64,000 nucleotides of DNA from DASZTV01 sp035547515 (lineage in GTDB: Bacteria; Actinomycetota; Actinomycetes; JAFAQI01): assembly GCA_035547515.1 (NCBI GenBank), contig DASZUS010000024.1:1-64000 (forward strand). The letters run 5' to 3'. Made by a program: the position numbers and the translations under genes. The stretch's first letter is position 1, and every line of letters begins with the position of its first letter. The notes under the pieces were generated by a model. It was not told the DNA's origin. It did no database searches and saw only the letters and a program-made list of their open reading frames with translations. This document shows positions 8,475 through 17,978 of the stretch, piece after piece.

Positions 8475-11344
8475 TCTCGGTCGAGACCCTGTCCGGCAGC
8501 GACCCGGCCGCGTACTACCTGCAGCGGGAGGTCGGCTGCGAGGCGGGCTACTACCTGGATCGGGCCGAGCCGACCGGCCGCTGGGTCGGTGACGGCGCGG
8601 CGGCGCTCGCGTTGACCGGTCCGCTGGACGAGACCGGCGAGGCGGCGTTCCGACGGATGCTCGCCGGGCAGCACCCACTCACCGGCGAGCAGCTCGCGAA
8701 GCCGGTGTGGCGCCCGGTGCCGTCCGGGCGGCTACCCGGCCGGCCGCTGGTGGAGGCAATCCGGCGAGTGGCTCGCGACCGTGGTGTGCCCGAGCCGGCG
8801 GCGCTGTTCCCCGACGAAACGCTCGCTGATGCCTTCCGTGGCATCACGGCCGCGGCCGACCGCCGACCGTTCACCCGCTCCCTCGATCCTCGAGTTGGGC
8901 AGCGACTGGGCGCCGCGGTCGGCCTCGACCCGGTCGAGCTGTACCGGGGCGACGACGGCGCTGACGTCTTCGGCCGGGCGCTTGAGCATGCGGCCGAGCG
9001 GGAGGACGCTCGAAACGGCGGGTACGACGTGTGCGTCTCCGCGCCGAAGAGCGTCTCGACGCTGTGGGCGTTGGCGGGACCGGAGATCGGCGCGGCGGTT
9101 CAGGCGGCGCACGCGGCCGCGGTCGGTGCGGCGCTCGGCTACCTGCAACGAGCCAGCGGTCACGGGCTGCGCGGCCATCAAGGCCACGGCCAGCGGGCGT
9201 CGCGGATGGGCACCGACGGCTTCATCGGCGCCGCGTTCGACCACCACACCAGCCGGGCGAACGACCCGCAGCTGCACACCCACATCGTGATCGCAAACCT
9301 GCTGCACGGCCGCGACGGGAAGTGGACCGCGATCGACTCGCGGACGTTGTTCCGGCACGCGACCACCGCGAGCTACCTCTACCACGCGGTCCTGCGCGGC
9401 GAGCTGACCACGAGCCTCGGGGTCGTTTGGACTCCGGTAACGCGAGGCATCGCGGAGGTCCGCGGCATTCCCGCCGACCTGATCCATGACCTGTCGACCC
9501 GCCACAACGAGATCGACAACTACCTCGCTGCGTCCGGCCGCGACGACCCGGGCGCGGCGCAGTACGCCTGCCTCGCCACCCGTCCCGCGAAGGACCCGAA
9601 ACCACCGGGCGAGCTCCGCGTAACGTGGCAGCAGGCGGCTCGCCGGCTCGGGTACGACGCCGACCAGCTCGTGGCCGCCAGCCTCGACCACGGCCCAGCC
9701 GCTGCGATCAACAAGGCGCTGCTCGCCGCGACCCTGACCGGACCGCGTGGCCTGACCCGGCACAAGACGAAGGTCGACGAGCGGGACCTGATCCAGGCGC
9801 TGTGCGACGCGCTGCCCGCCGGTACGCCGGTCACCCTCGACTCGATCGATCGGCTCGCCCGCGAGATCGCCGCCGGACCCGGCGTCGTCTCGCTGCTGCC
9901 CTCGGCCGGCGACCTCGGACCGACGATGTCGACCATCGAGCTGGCGACCACCGAACAGCACGCGCTCTCCGTCGCCGCGCAGCTCCGGCAGACATCGGCG
10001 ACCTATCCCACCGGCCGCTTCCCGCCGCTCGATCGCCTGACCGACGAGCAACGGCGGCTCGCGTTACGGCTGGTCTTCCCGGATTCGTGTCTCGACGTGA
10101 TCGTCGGCCCCGCCGGCTCCGGCAAGACCTCGGCGCTTGCCGCGGCGTACCGCAGCTGGCACGCCGACCAGATCCCGGTCATCGGGACCGCGGTCGCCGC
10201 ACTCGCCGCCCGGGGGCTGCAGACCCGCACCGGCATCCCGTCGGTCACGCTGACCAAGCTGCTCGGCGACCTCGACCAGATCAACCCGCGCACGAGACGT
10301 CCGGCCGGCTTTGCGCCCGGCACCGTGGTCGTCGTCGACGAGGCGTCGATGGTCGACACCCGCAGCTACGCCCGCCTGCTCGACCACGTCTGGCGATCCG
10401 GTGCACGCATCGCGCTCGTCGGCGACACCGAGCAACTCCCCGAGATCGAAGCCGGAGGCCTCTTCGCCACGGTTGCCGCCGACCCGTCGGCCATCCGACT
10501 AACCACGAACGTCCGGCAGGGCGAGACCTGGGAACGCGACGCGCTGACGGCACTGCGGGAGAACCGGCCCGCCACCGCGCTGCTCGCCTACCTCGACCAC
10601 GGCCGCATCCACGTCGACGAGCCCCGACTACTGCCCGCCGCGATCTCCGCGACCTACGCGAGCAGCGCCGCGTCCGATCCGCTCGGCACCGTCGCGCTCG
10701 CCTCCACCCGACGCGAGGTCGCCGCGCTCAACACCGTGATCCGCGGCCGACTCCGCCGCGATGGCTACGTCGGCACCGACGGCGTCACCGTCCGCACACC
10801 GTCGGGGACGACGGAGTTCGCGACCGGCGACATCGTCGTGGTCACCCGAAACCGCCGCGATCTCGGCGTCCTCAACGGCATGCGCGGACAAGTGACGAAC
10901 ACTGATCCCCGATCGAGGTCCGTCGTCATGGTCGACGACCTCGGCGAGTCGCACGCCCTGCCCGCCGAGCTGCTGGCAAGCGGCGTGGTGCAGCACGGCT
11001 ACGCGTTGACCATCCACCGCGCCCAAGGCATCACCGTCGACACCGCACTCGTCTACGGCACCGCGGCACTGAGCAAGGAGTCCGGGTACGTCGCACTCTC
11101 GCGCGGGCGAATCGCGAACCACCTGTTCGTCTCCCCCGACGACGTCCACGACGCGATGGCCGACCAGCCCTGGGGCGGTCAGGACCGACACGACCTCCTC
11201 ACCGCCGTCGACCTCATCGCCATGCGGCTCGAGCTCTCCCGCCACCAGCGGCTCGCCACGTCATACCTGCCGCAGCGCCACCCGCTCGACCCGTACGAGA
11301 TCACCCGTCAACCGACCCGCGAGATGAGAGGACTGTCCCGATGA
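8468..11344 (+). CDS. MobF-family conjugative relaxase with C-terminal helicase (TrwC/TraA-like)
   Basis: The 958-residue protein nicks the transfer origin, stays covalently bound to the 5' end and unwinds the plasmid strand. Paired tyrosines near the N-terminus (Y16-Y17 and Y28-Y29) match the TrwC catalytic tyrosines. The metal-binding histidines are H259-H260 and H270-H272 (DHHTSRANDPQLHTH). The helicase half has Walker A GPAGSGKT at residues 547-554, the VVVDEASMVD Walker B motif and a C-terminal ALTIHRAQG segment and YVALSRGR typical of RecD/TraI-like helicases. The start ATG at 8468 is followed at once by an in-frame GTG at 8471; either may be used. The stop overlaps the excisionase ATG (ATGA). 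No type IV secretion genes are visible, so the element is probably mobilisable rather than self-transmissible. Confidence 0.93.
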   Translation: MVISVETLSGSDPAAYYLQREVGCEAGYYLDRAEPTGRWVGDGAAALALTGPLDETGEAAFRRMLAGQHPLTGEQLAKPVWRPVPSGRLPGRPLVEAIRRVARDRGVPEPAALFPDETLADAFRGITAAADRRPFTRSLDPRVGQRLGAAVGLDPVELYRGDDGADVFGRALEHAAEREDARNGGYDVCVSAPKSVSTLWALAGPEIGAAVQAAHAAAVGAALGYLQRASGHGLRGHQGHGQRASRMGTDGFIGAAFDHHTSRANDPQLHTHIVIANLLHGRDGKWTAIDSRTLFRHATTASYLYHAVLRGELTTSLGVVWTPVTRGIAEVRGIPADLIHDLSTRHNEIDNYLAASGRDDPGAAQYACLATRPAKDPKPPGELRVTWQQAARRLGYDADQLVAASLDHGPAAAINKALLAATLTGPRGLTRHKTKVDERDLIQALCDALPAGTPVTLDSIDRLAREIAAGPGVVSLLPSAGDLGPTMSTIELATTEQHALSVAAQLRQTSATYPTGRFPPLDRLTDEQRRLALRLVFPDSCLDVIVGPAGSGKTSALAAAYRSWHADQIPVIGTAVAALAARGLQTRTGIPSVTLTKLLGDLDQINPRTRRPAGFAPGTVVVVDEASMVDTRSYARLLDHVWRSGARIALVGDTEQLPEIEAGGLFATVAADPSAIRLTTNVRQGETWERDALTALRENRPATALLAYLDHGRIHVDEPRLLPAAISATYASSAASDPLGTVALASTRREVAALNTVIRGRLRRDGYVGTDGVTVRTPSGTTEFATGDIVVVTRNRRDLGVLNGMRGQVTNTDPRSRSVVMVDDLGESHALPAELLASGVVQHGYALTIHRAQGITVDTALVYGTAALSKESGYVALSRGRIANHLFVSPDDVHDAMADQPWGGQDRHDLLTAVDLIAMRLELSRHQRLATSYLPQRHPLDPYEITRQPTREMRGLSR

Positions 11345-11598
11345 CCGCGACCACGATTCCCTTGTTCGACGATCCGCCTGCACCGCGCCAGCGGCGGAGC
11401 GGGCGGCCACTGACAGAGTCCGAGGTCCTGCTAACGGCGGCAGAAGCGGCGGACGTGTTGAAGATCGGCCGGAGCAAGCTGTACGAGCTGATGGCACGTG
11501 GCGCGATCAACTCGGTAAAGCTCGGCCGTTGCCGGCGGTTCCGGCGATCCGACCTCGACCGCTTCATCCGCGGCCTCGATGCCGACCCCGCCGACTAA
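11341..11598 (+). CDS. Excisionase-type helix-turn-helix protein
   Basis: This 85-residue protein has one MerR-like/HTH_17 winged helix: LLTAAEAADVLKIGRSKLYE, then VKLGRCRRFRRSDLDRFI. That is the usual form of actinobacterial excisionases, which bend DNA beside the attachment site and drive excision by the integrase. It begins in an ATGA overlap with the relaxase stop and is followed 79 bp later by the integrase gene, so transfer and excision are likely co-expressed. Confidence 0.85.
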   Translation: MTATTIPLFDDPPAPRQRRSGRPLTESEVLLTAAEAADVLKIGRSKLYELMARGAINSVKLGRCRRFRRSDLDRFIRGLDADPAD

Positions 11599-11652
11599 GC
11601 GCCACGTTGTCCACAACCTGTATCGGCTCGCTCCGGACCGCGGCGTTGCTGT

Positions 11653-11667
11653 CAGACCCTCGGTCTG
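11653..11667 (+). promoter_or_regulatory. Short perfect hairpin just before the integrase ribosome-binding site
   Basis: The sequence cagacc-ctc-ggtctg forms a perfect 6-bp stem with a 3-base loop, directly adjoining the ribosome-binding site GGAGGTG (11668-11674) of the integrase. It could be a repressor operator or a structure that modulates integrase translation. The stem is short, so chance is possible. Confidence 0.3.
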
Positions 11668-11677
11668 GAGGTGGGTG

Positions 11678-12850
11678 ATGCCGAAGAAGCGCGGGCAGGG
11701 CGAAGGGTCGATCTTCTACTCCGAGACCCGCCAGCGCTGGATCGGTGTGCTCGACCTGGGCCGCGGTCCCGACGGGATCCGGCGTCGGGTGCGGATGTCC
11801 GGCAAGACCAGGGCCGAGGTACGCCGGAAACTCGAGGAGGCGCAGAAGGCCGCCGCCGCTGGGCTGAACGCCGACGACCAGCGCACAACCGTTGCCGAGT
11901 TCTGCGCGTACTGGCTCGAGCACGGCATCCCCGCCGCGGCGCAGTCCCCCAACTCCATCGGCAACATCACGTGGGCGGTCAACAAGCACATCGTGCCGCG
12001 GGTCGGCCACCGTCGGCTCCGGGATCTCACTGCTGACGACGTCGACAAGCTGATGCGCGACATGGCCACCGCCGGCTACAGCAAGCACACGATGGTCCGC
12101 ATCCACGGCGAGCTCGCCCGCATCCTGCGGTTCGCCGAGCGACGCGGCAAGGTCATGCGCAACGTCGCGACCCTGGTTGACGTTCCGGCCGGACCAAGAA
12201 AGCGCGGGCGGTCGCTGACGGTCGCGCAAGCGCAGGCTGTTCTCGACGCTGCGCAGGGCGACAGACTCGAAGCGCTGTACGTGACCGGGCTGCTCATGGG
12301 CCTACGCCCGGGCGAACTACTTGGGCTGCCGTGGACCGGCATCGACTTCGAAGCCGAACGACTGCGGGTCTCGCAATCCCTCAAGCGGGAGCACAACCAG
12401 CTCGTGATCGGCGAGCCGAAGACGCTGCGATCGCGACGAACTCTCGACATGCCCGCGCTCGTCGTCCGAGTCCTCAAGGAGCATCAGCGGCGGCAGCGGA
12501 TCGAGCGCGCCGACGCCGACGCTCATTGGGTCGAGACCGGGCTTGTCTTCACGACCACGGTCGGCACGCCAGTCGACCCGTCGAACCTCCGACGCGACTT
12601 CGACAAGCTGACCCGCAAGGCCGGCATCGGCCACTGGCACCCACACGAGCTGCGCCACTCAGCCGCGTCCCTGCTTTCCGCGTCCGGCGTCCCGATCGAA
12701 CAGATCTCCGACGTGCTCGGCCACGAGGGTCCCCGGACGACCGCAGCCGTTTACCGACACCTGGTCAACCCCTCCGTCAGCGCTGGCAAGGCGCCGATGG
12801 ATGCGCTATTCAGGCCGTCGCACGAGGTAGATCCGGAACGTCGCGATTAA
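11678..12850 (+). CDS. int: Tyrosine integrase (site-specific recombinase)
   Basis: This 390-residue phage-type integrase integrates and excises the element. After an Arm-type AP2-like N-terminus (RGQGEGSIFYSETRQRWIG) and a SAM-like core-binding domain comes the catalytic domain with R210 (MGLRPGELLGL), K248, H323-x-x-R326 (HELRH), H349 (LGHEGPRT) and nucleophile Y359 (VYRH). All catalytic residues are present, so the enzyme should be active. The start at 11678 is fixed by GGAGGTG four bases upstream; an upstream in-frame ATG at 11579 lacks such a site. The gene converges on the RiPP ligase gene downstream. Confidence 0.95.
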   Translation: MPKKRGQGEGSIFYSETRQRWIGVLDLGRGPDGIRRRVRMSGKTRAEVRRKLEEAQKAAAAGLNADDQRTTVAEFCAYWLEHGIPAAAQSPNSIGNITWAVNKHIVPRVGHRRLRDLTADDVDKLMRDMATAGYSKHTMVRIHGELARILRFAERRGKVMRNVATLVDVPAGPRKRGRSLTVAQAQAVLDAAQGDRLEALYVTGLLMGLRPGELLGLPWTGIDFEAERLRVSQSLKREHNQLVIGEPKTLRSRRTLDMPALVVRVLKEHQRRQRIERADADAHWVETGLVFTTTVGTPVDPSNLRRDFDKLTRKAGIGHWHPHELRHSAASLLSASGVPIEQISDVLGHEGPRTTAAVYRHLVNPSVSAGKAPMDALFRPSHEVDPERRD

Positions 12851-12971
12851 CTCGCTAGCGCCGCTCGATAACGGTTCTGTTTGGGCGCCCCCAGGAAGAG
12901 TCGTAGTTTCACCAACCTCTCGATCAGCTCACCAGAGCGCGACAAGCGTTCGCCCAGCCACAGAAAGTTAG

Positions 12972-14024
12972 TTAGCGAGTCGAATCCAGATCCGCAACTA
13001 GCCAGTCCGCGATCGCGTCGCTGATGCGAAGCCCGGTGAGCTCTTCGATCCAACCGAACTGCCCAGCAGGATTCGCCTCGACGAAAAGGTGCGCGCCATC
13101 GGGACGCACGATCATGTCGATGGCGGCGTACTGAACGGCACAGACGCGCATGAAGTCGCGCAGCGCATCTTCTAGCTTTGGTTCAAGTTGGATTGGCGCG
13201 TGAGGGGTATGTTCGAAGTCGTAACGTCGCCAGTCAGTCATCGTCCTAGTCGATAACTGGGAGTCGATCCGACATGCGAAGACGCGACCAGCAACTACCG
13301 TGATTCGTAACTCGTAGGCCTTTTCAACATACGGCTGGACGATGACCGGCGCGTGGCGCACAAGGTCTGCTAGGTCGATGGCTTCCGCTACGGACAACCG
13401 CTTAGTGAAAAGCGACACGACGCTGTCCGTGTCGTCAAGCCTGGCCGCCCACATGCCGGCAGGCTTCACCGCGATGTCGCCGTACTCTCCGAATCTTCTG
13501 ACGGCAGCTGCCCACGTGGTTGGGTCATCCGTCAATATCGTCGGAATAGTCAACAAGCCGACCCTAGAAGCCAACGTTGACCCAAGCAGCTTGTTCTGAT
13601 CGAGTCGTCGGTCAGCGCTCACCGGGTTCATCCACTCGGCTTCAAAGCTGAAGAGTGCGTTCAATGCTGCTCGGTACTGGTCGAGGACAAAGGCCGTGAC
13701 TGCGGGGTCGTCTTGTGCAAAGCTCGACGCGAAGCCGAGGTCGGGACGGCGACGAAGCACTCGCTGGCCAGGTCGGATCGTGTACGTCCAACCTCGCGCT
13801 GAATCAGCCAGCCGACAAGTCATGCCCACGGCGTCGTGCGGCGGATGTTCGATGCTGACGCTCACTGTTGGCAGCGAAAGGCGCCCACATTGGAAGATGT
13901 CAGGCTCGATGTTCCGCCGTCGAAGAGCCGAGATTATTAGAGCCGCGCTGCCGTCAAGTTCATCCGTGACGATCAGCGGATTTGGGCTAGTCCTCGTGAT
14001 AATCGGTGTTGATGTCGGCGCCAT
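12972..14024 (-). CDS. ATP-grasp peptide ligase of graspetide (omega-ester/amide) RiPP type
   Basis: This 350-residue ATP-grasp ligase is of the MvdC/MvdD-like kind that links Asp/Glu side chains of a precursor peptide to Thr/Ser or Lys side chains. Recognisable parts are an N-terminal pre-ATP-grasp region (PLIVTDELDGSAALIISALR), RLDQNKLLGSTLASRVGL, the ATP lysine region DIAVKPAG, the VIVQPYVEKAYELRITVVAG strand, and the C-terminal metal-binding IDMIVRPDG and FVEANPAGQFGWIEELTG. Its start (ATG at 14024) lies inside the precursor gene, overlapping it by 38 bp, so the two are translationally coupled. This stretch is visibly less GC-rich than its neighbours, a sign of acquisition. No O-methyltransferase or transporter is adjacent, unlike many graspetide clusters. 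Confidence 0.85.
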   Translation of the reverse strand: MAPTSTPIITRTSPNPLIVTDELDGSAALIISALRRRNIEPDIFQCGRLSLPTVSVSIEHPPHDAVGMTCRLADSARGWTYTIRPGQRVLRRRPDLGFASSFAQDDPAVTAFVLDQYRAALNALFSFEAEWMNPVSADRRLDQNKLLGSTLASRVGLLTIPTILTDDPTTWAAAVRRFGEYGDIAVKPAGMWAARLDDTDSVVSLFTKRLSVAEAIDLADLVRHAPVIVQPYVEKAYELRITVVAGRVFACRIDSQLSTRTMTDWRRYDFEHTPHAPIQLEPKLEDALRDFMRVCAVQYAAIDMIVRPDGAHLFVEANPAGQFGWIEELTGLRISDAIADWLVADLDSTR

Positions 14025-14220
14025 TCCCGGTGTGCGTTTGCCACGGCCGCATTGTCGGGCCGCCAGGATCCCGCTCGTAGTTCATGTTGCTTTCGTACTC
14101 TTGGTCCGTCATCGTCGCCCCTGGACTAGCTGGCTCGACCCGTTCGGCGAACTTGAGCATTAGCGGAAGATCTGCGGTCGACAGCGCGGTCGAGGCGACA
14201 CTCATCCTGAGCTCAGCCAT
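13987..14220 (-). CDS. Candidate graspetide precursor peptide
   Basis: This 77-residue peptide begins MAELRMSVAS. Its ATG at 14220 has a clear ribosome-binding site (GAGGTG, six bases upstream); the longer frame from 14340 has none. The leader contains LMLKFAERVEP, resembling the (P)xxLRFAERV leader motif of actinobacterial ATP-grasp-modified peptides. The C-terminal tail QTHTGNGADINTDYHED is rich in the side chains joined in graspetides: T62, T64 and T72 as donors, D69, D73, E76 and D77 as acceptors. No lysine occurs in the tail, so ester links would be expected rather than amides. It is immediately followed, with a 38-bp overlap, by its ligase. The product's function is unknown. Confidence 0.75.
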   Translation of the reverse strand: MAELRMSVASTALSTADLPLMLKFAERVEPASPGATMTDQEYESNMNYERDPGGPTMRPWQTHTGNGADINTDYHED

Positions 14221-14459
14221 CTGGCACCTCGCAAGTGGGCTAGCGGTGTTACCAGGATCGTGACACGCGACCGGCGGTCTCGCAATAGGCGCTCTTCCCG
14301 ACAATATGACGCTATCGCCCATGGTTCGTTGGCGGGGCACATGCCCGAAGTCGCTGTGGGCAGCTGAGCGATTCCGTCCGCGCCGTTGCTGGCGGGCGCG
14401 CCGGAGTGGCTATGACCTGACATGCCTTGCGTTGCGGGGTCGTCCGCCTATCACGCAGA

Positions 14460-17400
14460 TCACCCAGCAGCATCATCGGAATGCGCCTCGACGATCGTGG
14501 CGTCCTGAGCGGTCAGCGAGAGCGCTTCCCCGTCAACCTCAAGACCGACCTCCAGGCCGCTCGCCAGTACCGCCTCAACGTCAGCATGGCTTGACGCCGC
14601 GACGACTCCAACAAGGCCACGGTCAGTGGCAACCAGGCGAAGCTCGGAGCCAGGGGCATCGCTCTCGATAACGACCGTGACGGGGCCGGGCGGACTGTCG
14701 TCGCGTCGGCGCACCGCGGCCGTCGCCGTGCCGCCTTCAAGAAGACCTCGCAGCAGGCTCTGTCGTCGCGACCGCGTCAGCTCAAGGAGGTCGAGCACCT
14801 CGCGGGGCGCCACGTCGAAATGCTCCCGCCACCCTGCGATGTGCAACTCAACGAGCCACTCGCTCAGCTGCTCTACGGTCAGCCCGCGCTGCGCGGCCTC
14901 CCGACCAAGCTGGTGAGCGAGGCGTCGTGACCGCATGCCACGGGTGAGCAGTGTGAGGGCCTCTGGCGTGTCGACGCCGAACCGTATGCACCAAGCGGCG
15001 TCGCTACGCAGACGGATGAACGAACTCGCCCCTTCGAGGCGCGCGTTGGCCTGCTCGACGATGACCCCCACGGTCCACGCAAGGTAGTGCTCGAAGGTAC
15101 GGCTGACCCCGTCGACCATCTGCTCGATCCGGAAGGCCTCATCGGAGACGTCGGATAGAAACCTATCTGCGAGATCGGTCATCTCGGCTCCCGCAACCCA
15201 GGCATCGAGGGCGTCGACGACCGGTATCCCCTGGAGCACCGGACCGCGTCGGCGTGACCGGAACGTCCAGGCCCCGTCGGCCTCCGGATAGGAAAGCAGC
15301 GCGTCGAGGACCCCGAGATCCGCGAGGAGCGTGAGCGTGGATTGCAGCGTCATCTCGACGACATCTGTCAGATCCTGCGGCGCTCGCTCGACCGCGACGT
15401 CGACAACCCCATCGACAACGGCATCGAGTAAGGCGGCGGTTCGGAGTGATGTCCCTGTCGAAACCCACCTTCGACGCCGCCCCGGGTCGGTAGTCGCATA
15501 AGTCCGTTCAACAACCCCGGCAAGGGCATACCAGCGGTCTCGGAGCTCGGCGTCCATCTCTTGGAAGCCGAGGAACCGATCGAGCGCGGTCTTAAGGTTC
15601 GGTTCACGGAGGAGCTGATCGAGCTGCTCTATGGCCGACAGGATGAACCACACATGGCTGGCGAAGTCTGCTGCGGGCCCAGGAGGCAGTTGGAATAGCG
15701 CGTCGGCGGTGGTCGCGATGAGGGCTTCCGCCTCGGCAAGGGCCGCAATCGCCGCGTCGCCTCCCAGCGTTGAGTGCACCTCGAGGTCGGCGTCGTCAGG
15801 CTGCAGCAGCTTGAAGTCAGCATCGGCTTCCCGCTGCTGCAGGGCTAGTACGATCCATCCCTCGGTCTCCTTGCCGGCGCGTCCGGCGCGACCGACGGCG
15901 TTGAGCAGACGCGGCGCATCGAGTCGAACTCCCGGCTGCTGACCCTCGTATGCCGTCTCTGCTACAAGCACCGTCCGGACTGGAAGGTTCACGCCGTCCG
16001 TGAGCGTGCTCGTCGCCACCACGGCGCGCAGTTGCTCGTTGCGCAGTGCTTCCTCGACCGCATCGAGCACATCGACCGGGAGGCCCGCGTGGTGGAACGC
16101 GACGCCGTTACGGACGCAGCCAACGAGCGGGTGGGCGGCGCCTAAACGCTGCTCCAGGAACGCGGTGAGGTCGCGGCTTCCAGCGAACGGTTCGAGCTCG
16201 CCGGCGATAACGTCGGCGGCGCTCCGGGTCAGATCTCGTTGGCTGACCACCATCAGAAGACTGCCAGCGTGTAGCAAGGCGGTCGCGGCGGTCGCGGCGA
16301 CCTTATACGCAGGCGTGGCGCCGTCGGCCTTCTCCATCTTCCCGGAGACCGACTTTCGTAGGACGAGCTCCCCGAGCGGTTGGGACTTGTCGCTCACCAA
16401 GCTGACGATCTTGGCTTCGGCGGGCTTGACCCGCAGCTTGGCGCGGAGGGGCACCCGGACAGTCGAGGGGTATTCCTTCGACCTGCGCGGGGTCTCTACT
16501 AAGTCGTCCCAGAGTGGATCGGCATAGAGCAGCGCGTGCATACGGCGGGGACCGCGCCACGCACTGGTGAACAGCACTTCCGCCTGGTCGGGCGCCAGCC
16601 AGTTGGCGATGCTGGCCGCGTTTCCCAACACGCCAGAAAGGAGGACAAGCCGAGCATCGCTCGCCGCCAGGAAGGCAAGCAGGGCCTCAAGCAAGAACCC
16701 GCGTCCGGGCTGCGCCAGCAGGTGTGCTTCGTCGACCACGAACAGGGAGAAGCGCTCCATCACCGCTTCGGGATCACGGCGCAGTAGTTGCATAAGCCGT
16801 TCGGGTGTCATGACCTCGACCTCGCCACGCTGTGCCTCCGCCAGCATCGCCAGAAGGGCGTCAAGGTCGCCGCCCACATAGTCGGGAAGGTCGGGGCCGA
16901 GCTCCCGGTTGAGCACTCTGAGTCGACTAGTGAGCGCCTGCCGCATCTCACGACCGAGGCTGCGCAACGGCGTGATGTAGCAAACGTCGCCGGGCTGGGT
17001 AGCCAGATGTCGGCAGATGATCAGTTGCGCCATCAACGTCTTTCCGGCGCTGGTCGGCACCGACAGCAGCAGCCGCTTCGTATCGGGGGCCAGCGGGTTG
17101 TACGACGAGCGTTCGAGCAACTCTCGCTGTGGCGGCCACAGCGTCAGCACCGGCGGTGAGCCCACCGTGAACGCCTGCGCGACGGCCGCCGGAGTGTCGG
17201 GCGGTAGCACCGCCCAGATGCTGCTGGTCTCCATGCCTTCAGCGATGGCGAGCAGATGCGCAGCGACCCAGCGGGCATCGTGGTCGCCCTCCCCCGCGCT
17301 CTGGTCGACGACGGACACCAGCGCGGTGCGGGCTAAGTCGAGCTGCGTCGTCTCGCCGCGGCGCAGGTAGACAAGCAAGGCGCTGACGGCGAGCACGATC

Positions 17401-17978
17401 TGCTGGGAAGGGCCGAACATCGTTGTCCGCAGGTCGTCCAGGTCGAGCATCCCGGCAAGCGTGTTCAGCTGCCGCCGCCAGGCGGACAACAGCCGGTTGA
17501 GTTGACGGACGTCGAGGCCGAGAAAGGCGACGCCGGCCTCCAGAGCGAGGGTGTAGATGTGACTAGCAACGTCCGAGTCGGCCGAGAGCAGGGCGATGAC
17601 GCGTCGATAGATGGCTGTGGCGTTCGGGGCCAGATCAGCGCGTCGGTAACCGACTTGGGCGCCGAAGGCAAGGGTCAGCAGATCGTGTGCGTTCCGTTCG
17701 GTGTCACCGAGTGCCAGGTCAAAGATGTGTGCGCTGACGCTGAACGCCCGCCGCTGCCGCGCGGGCGTGTACAGGTCGGTGGCGCCGGATGCAGACGCCA
17801 CACCGTGCAGGTACCAGGCCGTCCGAAGCAAGGCGGCGTCGATATCGAAGTTGCGCTGGAAGGCGCGAATTTCGACGTTGGCGATGAGGTCGGTGAGCTC
17901 TTCGACGGTGGGTAGCACGCCGGGCGCGTGCTGACCCAGGGCGTCCGCGAGGTCCTGTGGGTTCAGAGCGCGGTCCAC
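14460..17978 (-). CDS. Ski2-like DEAD/DEAH helicase, Hachiman HamB-like
   Basis: This 1172-residue superfamily 2 helicase has Walker A PTSAGKT at residues 308-314, DEAH at 416-419, motif III as LSGVLGN near 448, a VVATSTLTDGVNLPV motif near 653 and motif VI GRAGRAG near 696-702. This is the Ski2/Hel308-like arrangement. About 290 N-terminal helical residues and 450 C-terminal residues are outside the motor. It follows a PD-(D/E)XK nuclease gene with a 16-bp overlap. In Hachiman, HamB is such a helicase and holds the HamA nuclease in check until it meets abnormal phage DNA. The pair's order and domain content match, but I assign it by motifs and context, not by a database match. Confidence 0.8.
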   Translation of the reverse strand: MDRALNPQDLADALGQHAPGVLPTVEELTDLIANVEIRAFQRNFDIDAALLRTAWYLHGVASASGATDLYTPARQRRAFSVSAHIFDLALGDTERNAHDLLTLAFGAQVGYRRADLAPNATAIYRRVIALLSADSDVASHIYTLALEAGVAFLGLDVRQLNRLLSAWRRQLNTLAGMLDLDDLRTTMFGPSQQIVLAVSALLVYLRRGETTQLDLARTALVSVVDQSAGEGDHDARWVAAHLLAIAEGMETSSIWAVLPPDTPAAVAQAFTVGSPPVLTLWPPQRELLERSSYNPLAPDTKRLLLSVPTSAGKTLMAQLIICRHLATQPGDVCYITPLRSLGREMRQALTSRLRVLNRELGPDLPDYVGGDLDALLAMLAEAQRGEVEVMTPERLMQLLRRDPEAVMERFSLFVVDEAHLLAQPGRGFLLEALLAFLAASDARLVLLSGVLGNAASIANWLAPDQAEVLFTSAWRGPRRMHALLYADPLWDDLVETPRRSKEYPSTVRVPLRAKLRVKPAEAKIVSLVSDKSQPLGELVLRKSVSGKMEKADGATPAYKVAATAATALLHAGSLLMVVSQRDLTRSAADVIAGELEPFAGSRDLTAFLEQRLGAAHPLVGCVRNGVAFHHAGLPVDVLDAVEEALRNEQLRAVVATSTLTDGVNLPVRTVLVAETAYEGQQPGVRLDAPRLLNAVGRAGRAGKETEGWIVLALQQREADADFKLLQPDDADLEVHSTLGGDAAIAALAEAEALIATTADALFQLPPGPAADFASHVWFILSAIEQLDQLLREPNLKTALDRFLGFQEMDAELRDRWYALAGVVERTYATTDPGRRRRWVSTGTSLRTAALLDAVVDGVVDVAVERAPQDLTDVVEMTLQSTLTLLADLGVLDALLSYPEADGAWTFRSRRRGPVLQGIPVVDALDAWVAGAEMTDLADRFLSDVSDEAFRIEQMVDGVSRTFEHYLAWTVGVIVEQANARLEGASSFIRLRSDAAWCIRFGVDTPEALTLLTRGMRSRRLAHQLGREAAQRGLTVEQLSEWLVELHIAGWREHFDVAPREVLDLLELTRSRRQSLLRGLLEGGTATAAVRRRDDSPPGPVTVVIESDAPGSELRLVATDRGLVGVVAASSHADVEAVLASGLEVGLEVDGEALSLTAQDATIVEAHSDDAAG

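Noticed and set aside
8732..10051. Long minus-strand frame opposite the relaxase
   Set aside because: Antisense shadow in GC-rich DNA; relaxase and helicase motifs are on the plus strand.
12849..12981. Possible attachment site flanking the gap between integrase and RiPP ligase (actcgcta and tagcgagt)
   Set aside because: Only 8 bp and inverted, not direct; one copy lies in the coding end of the ligase. No match to the tRNA-Ala 3' end.
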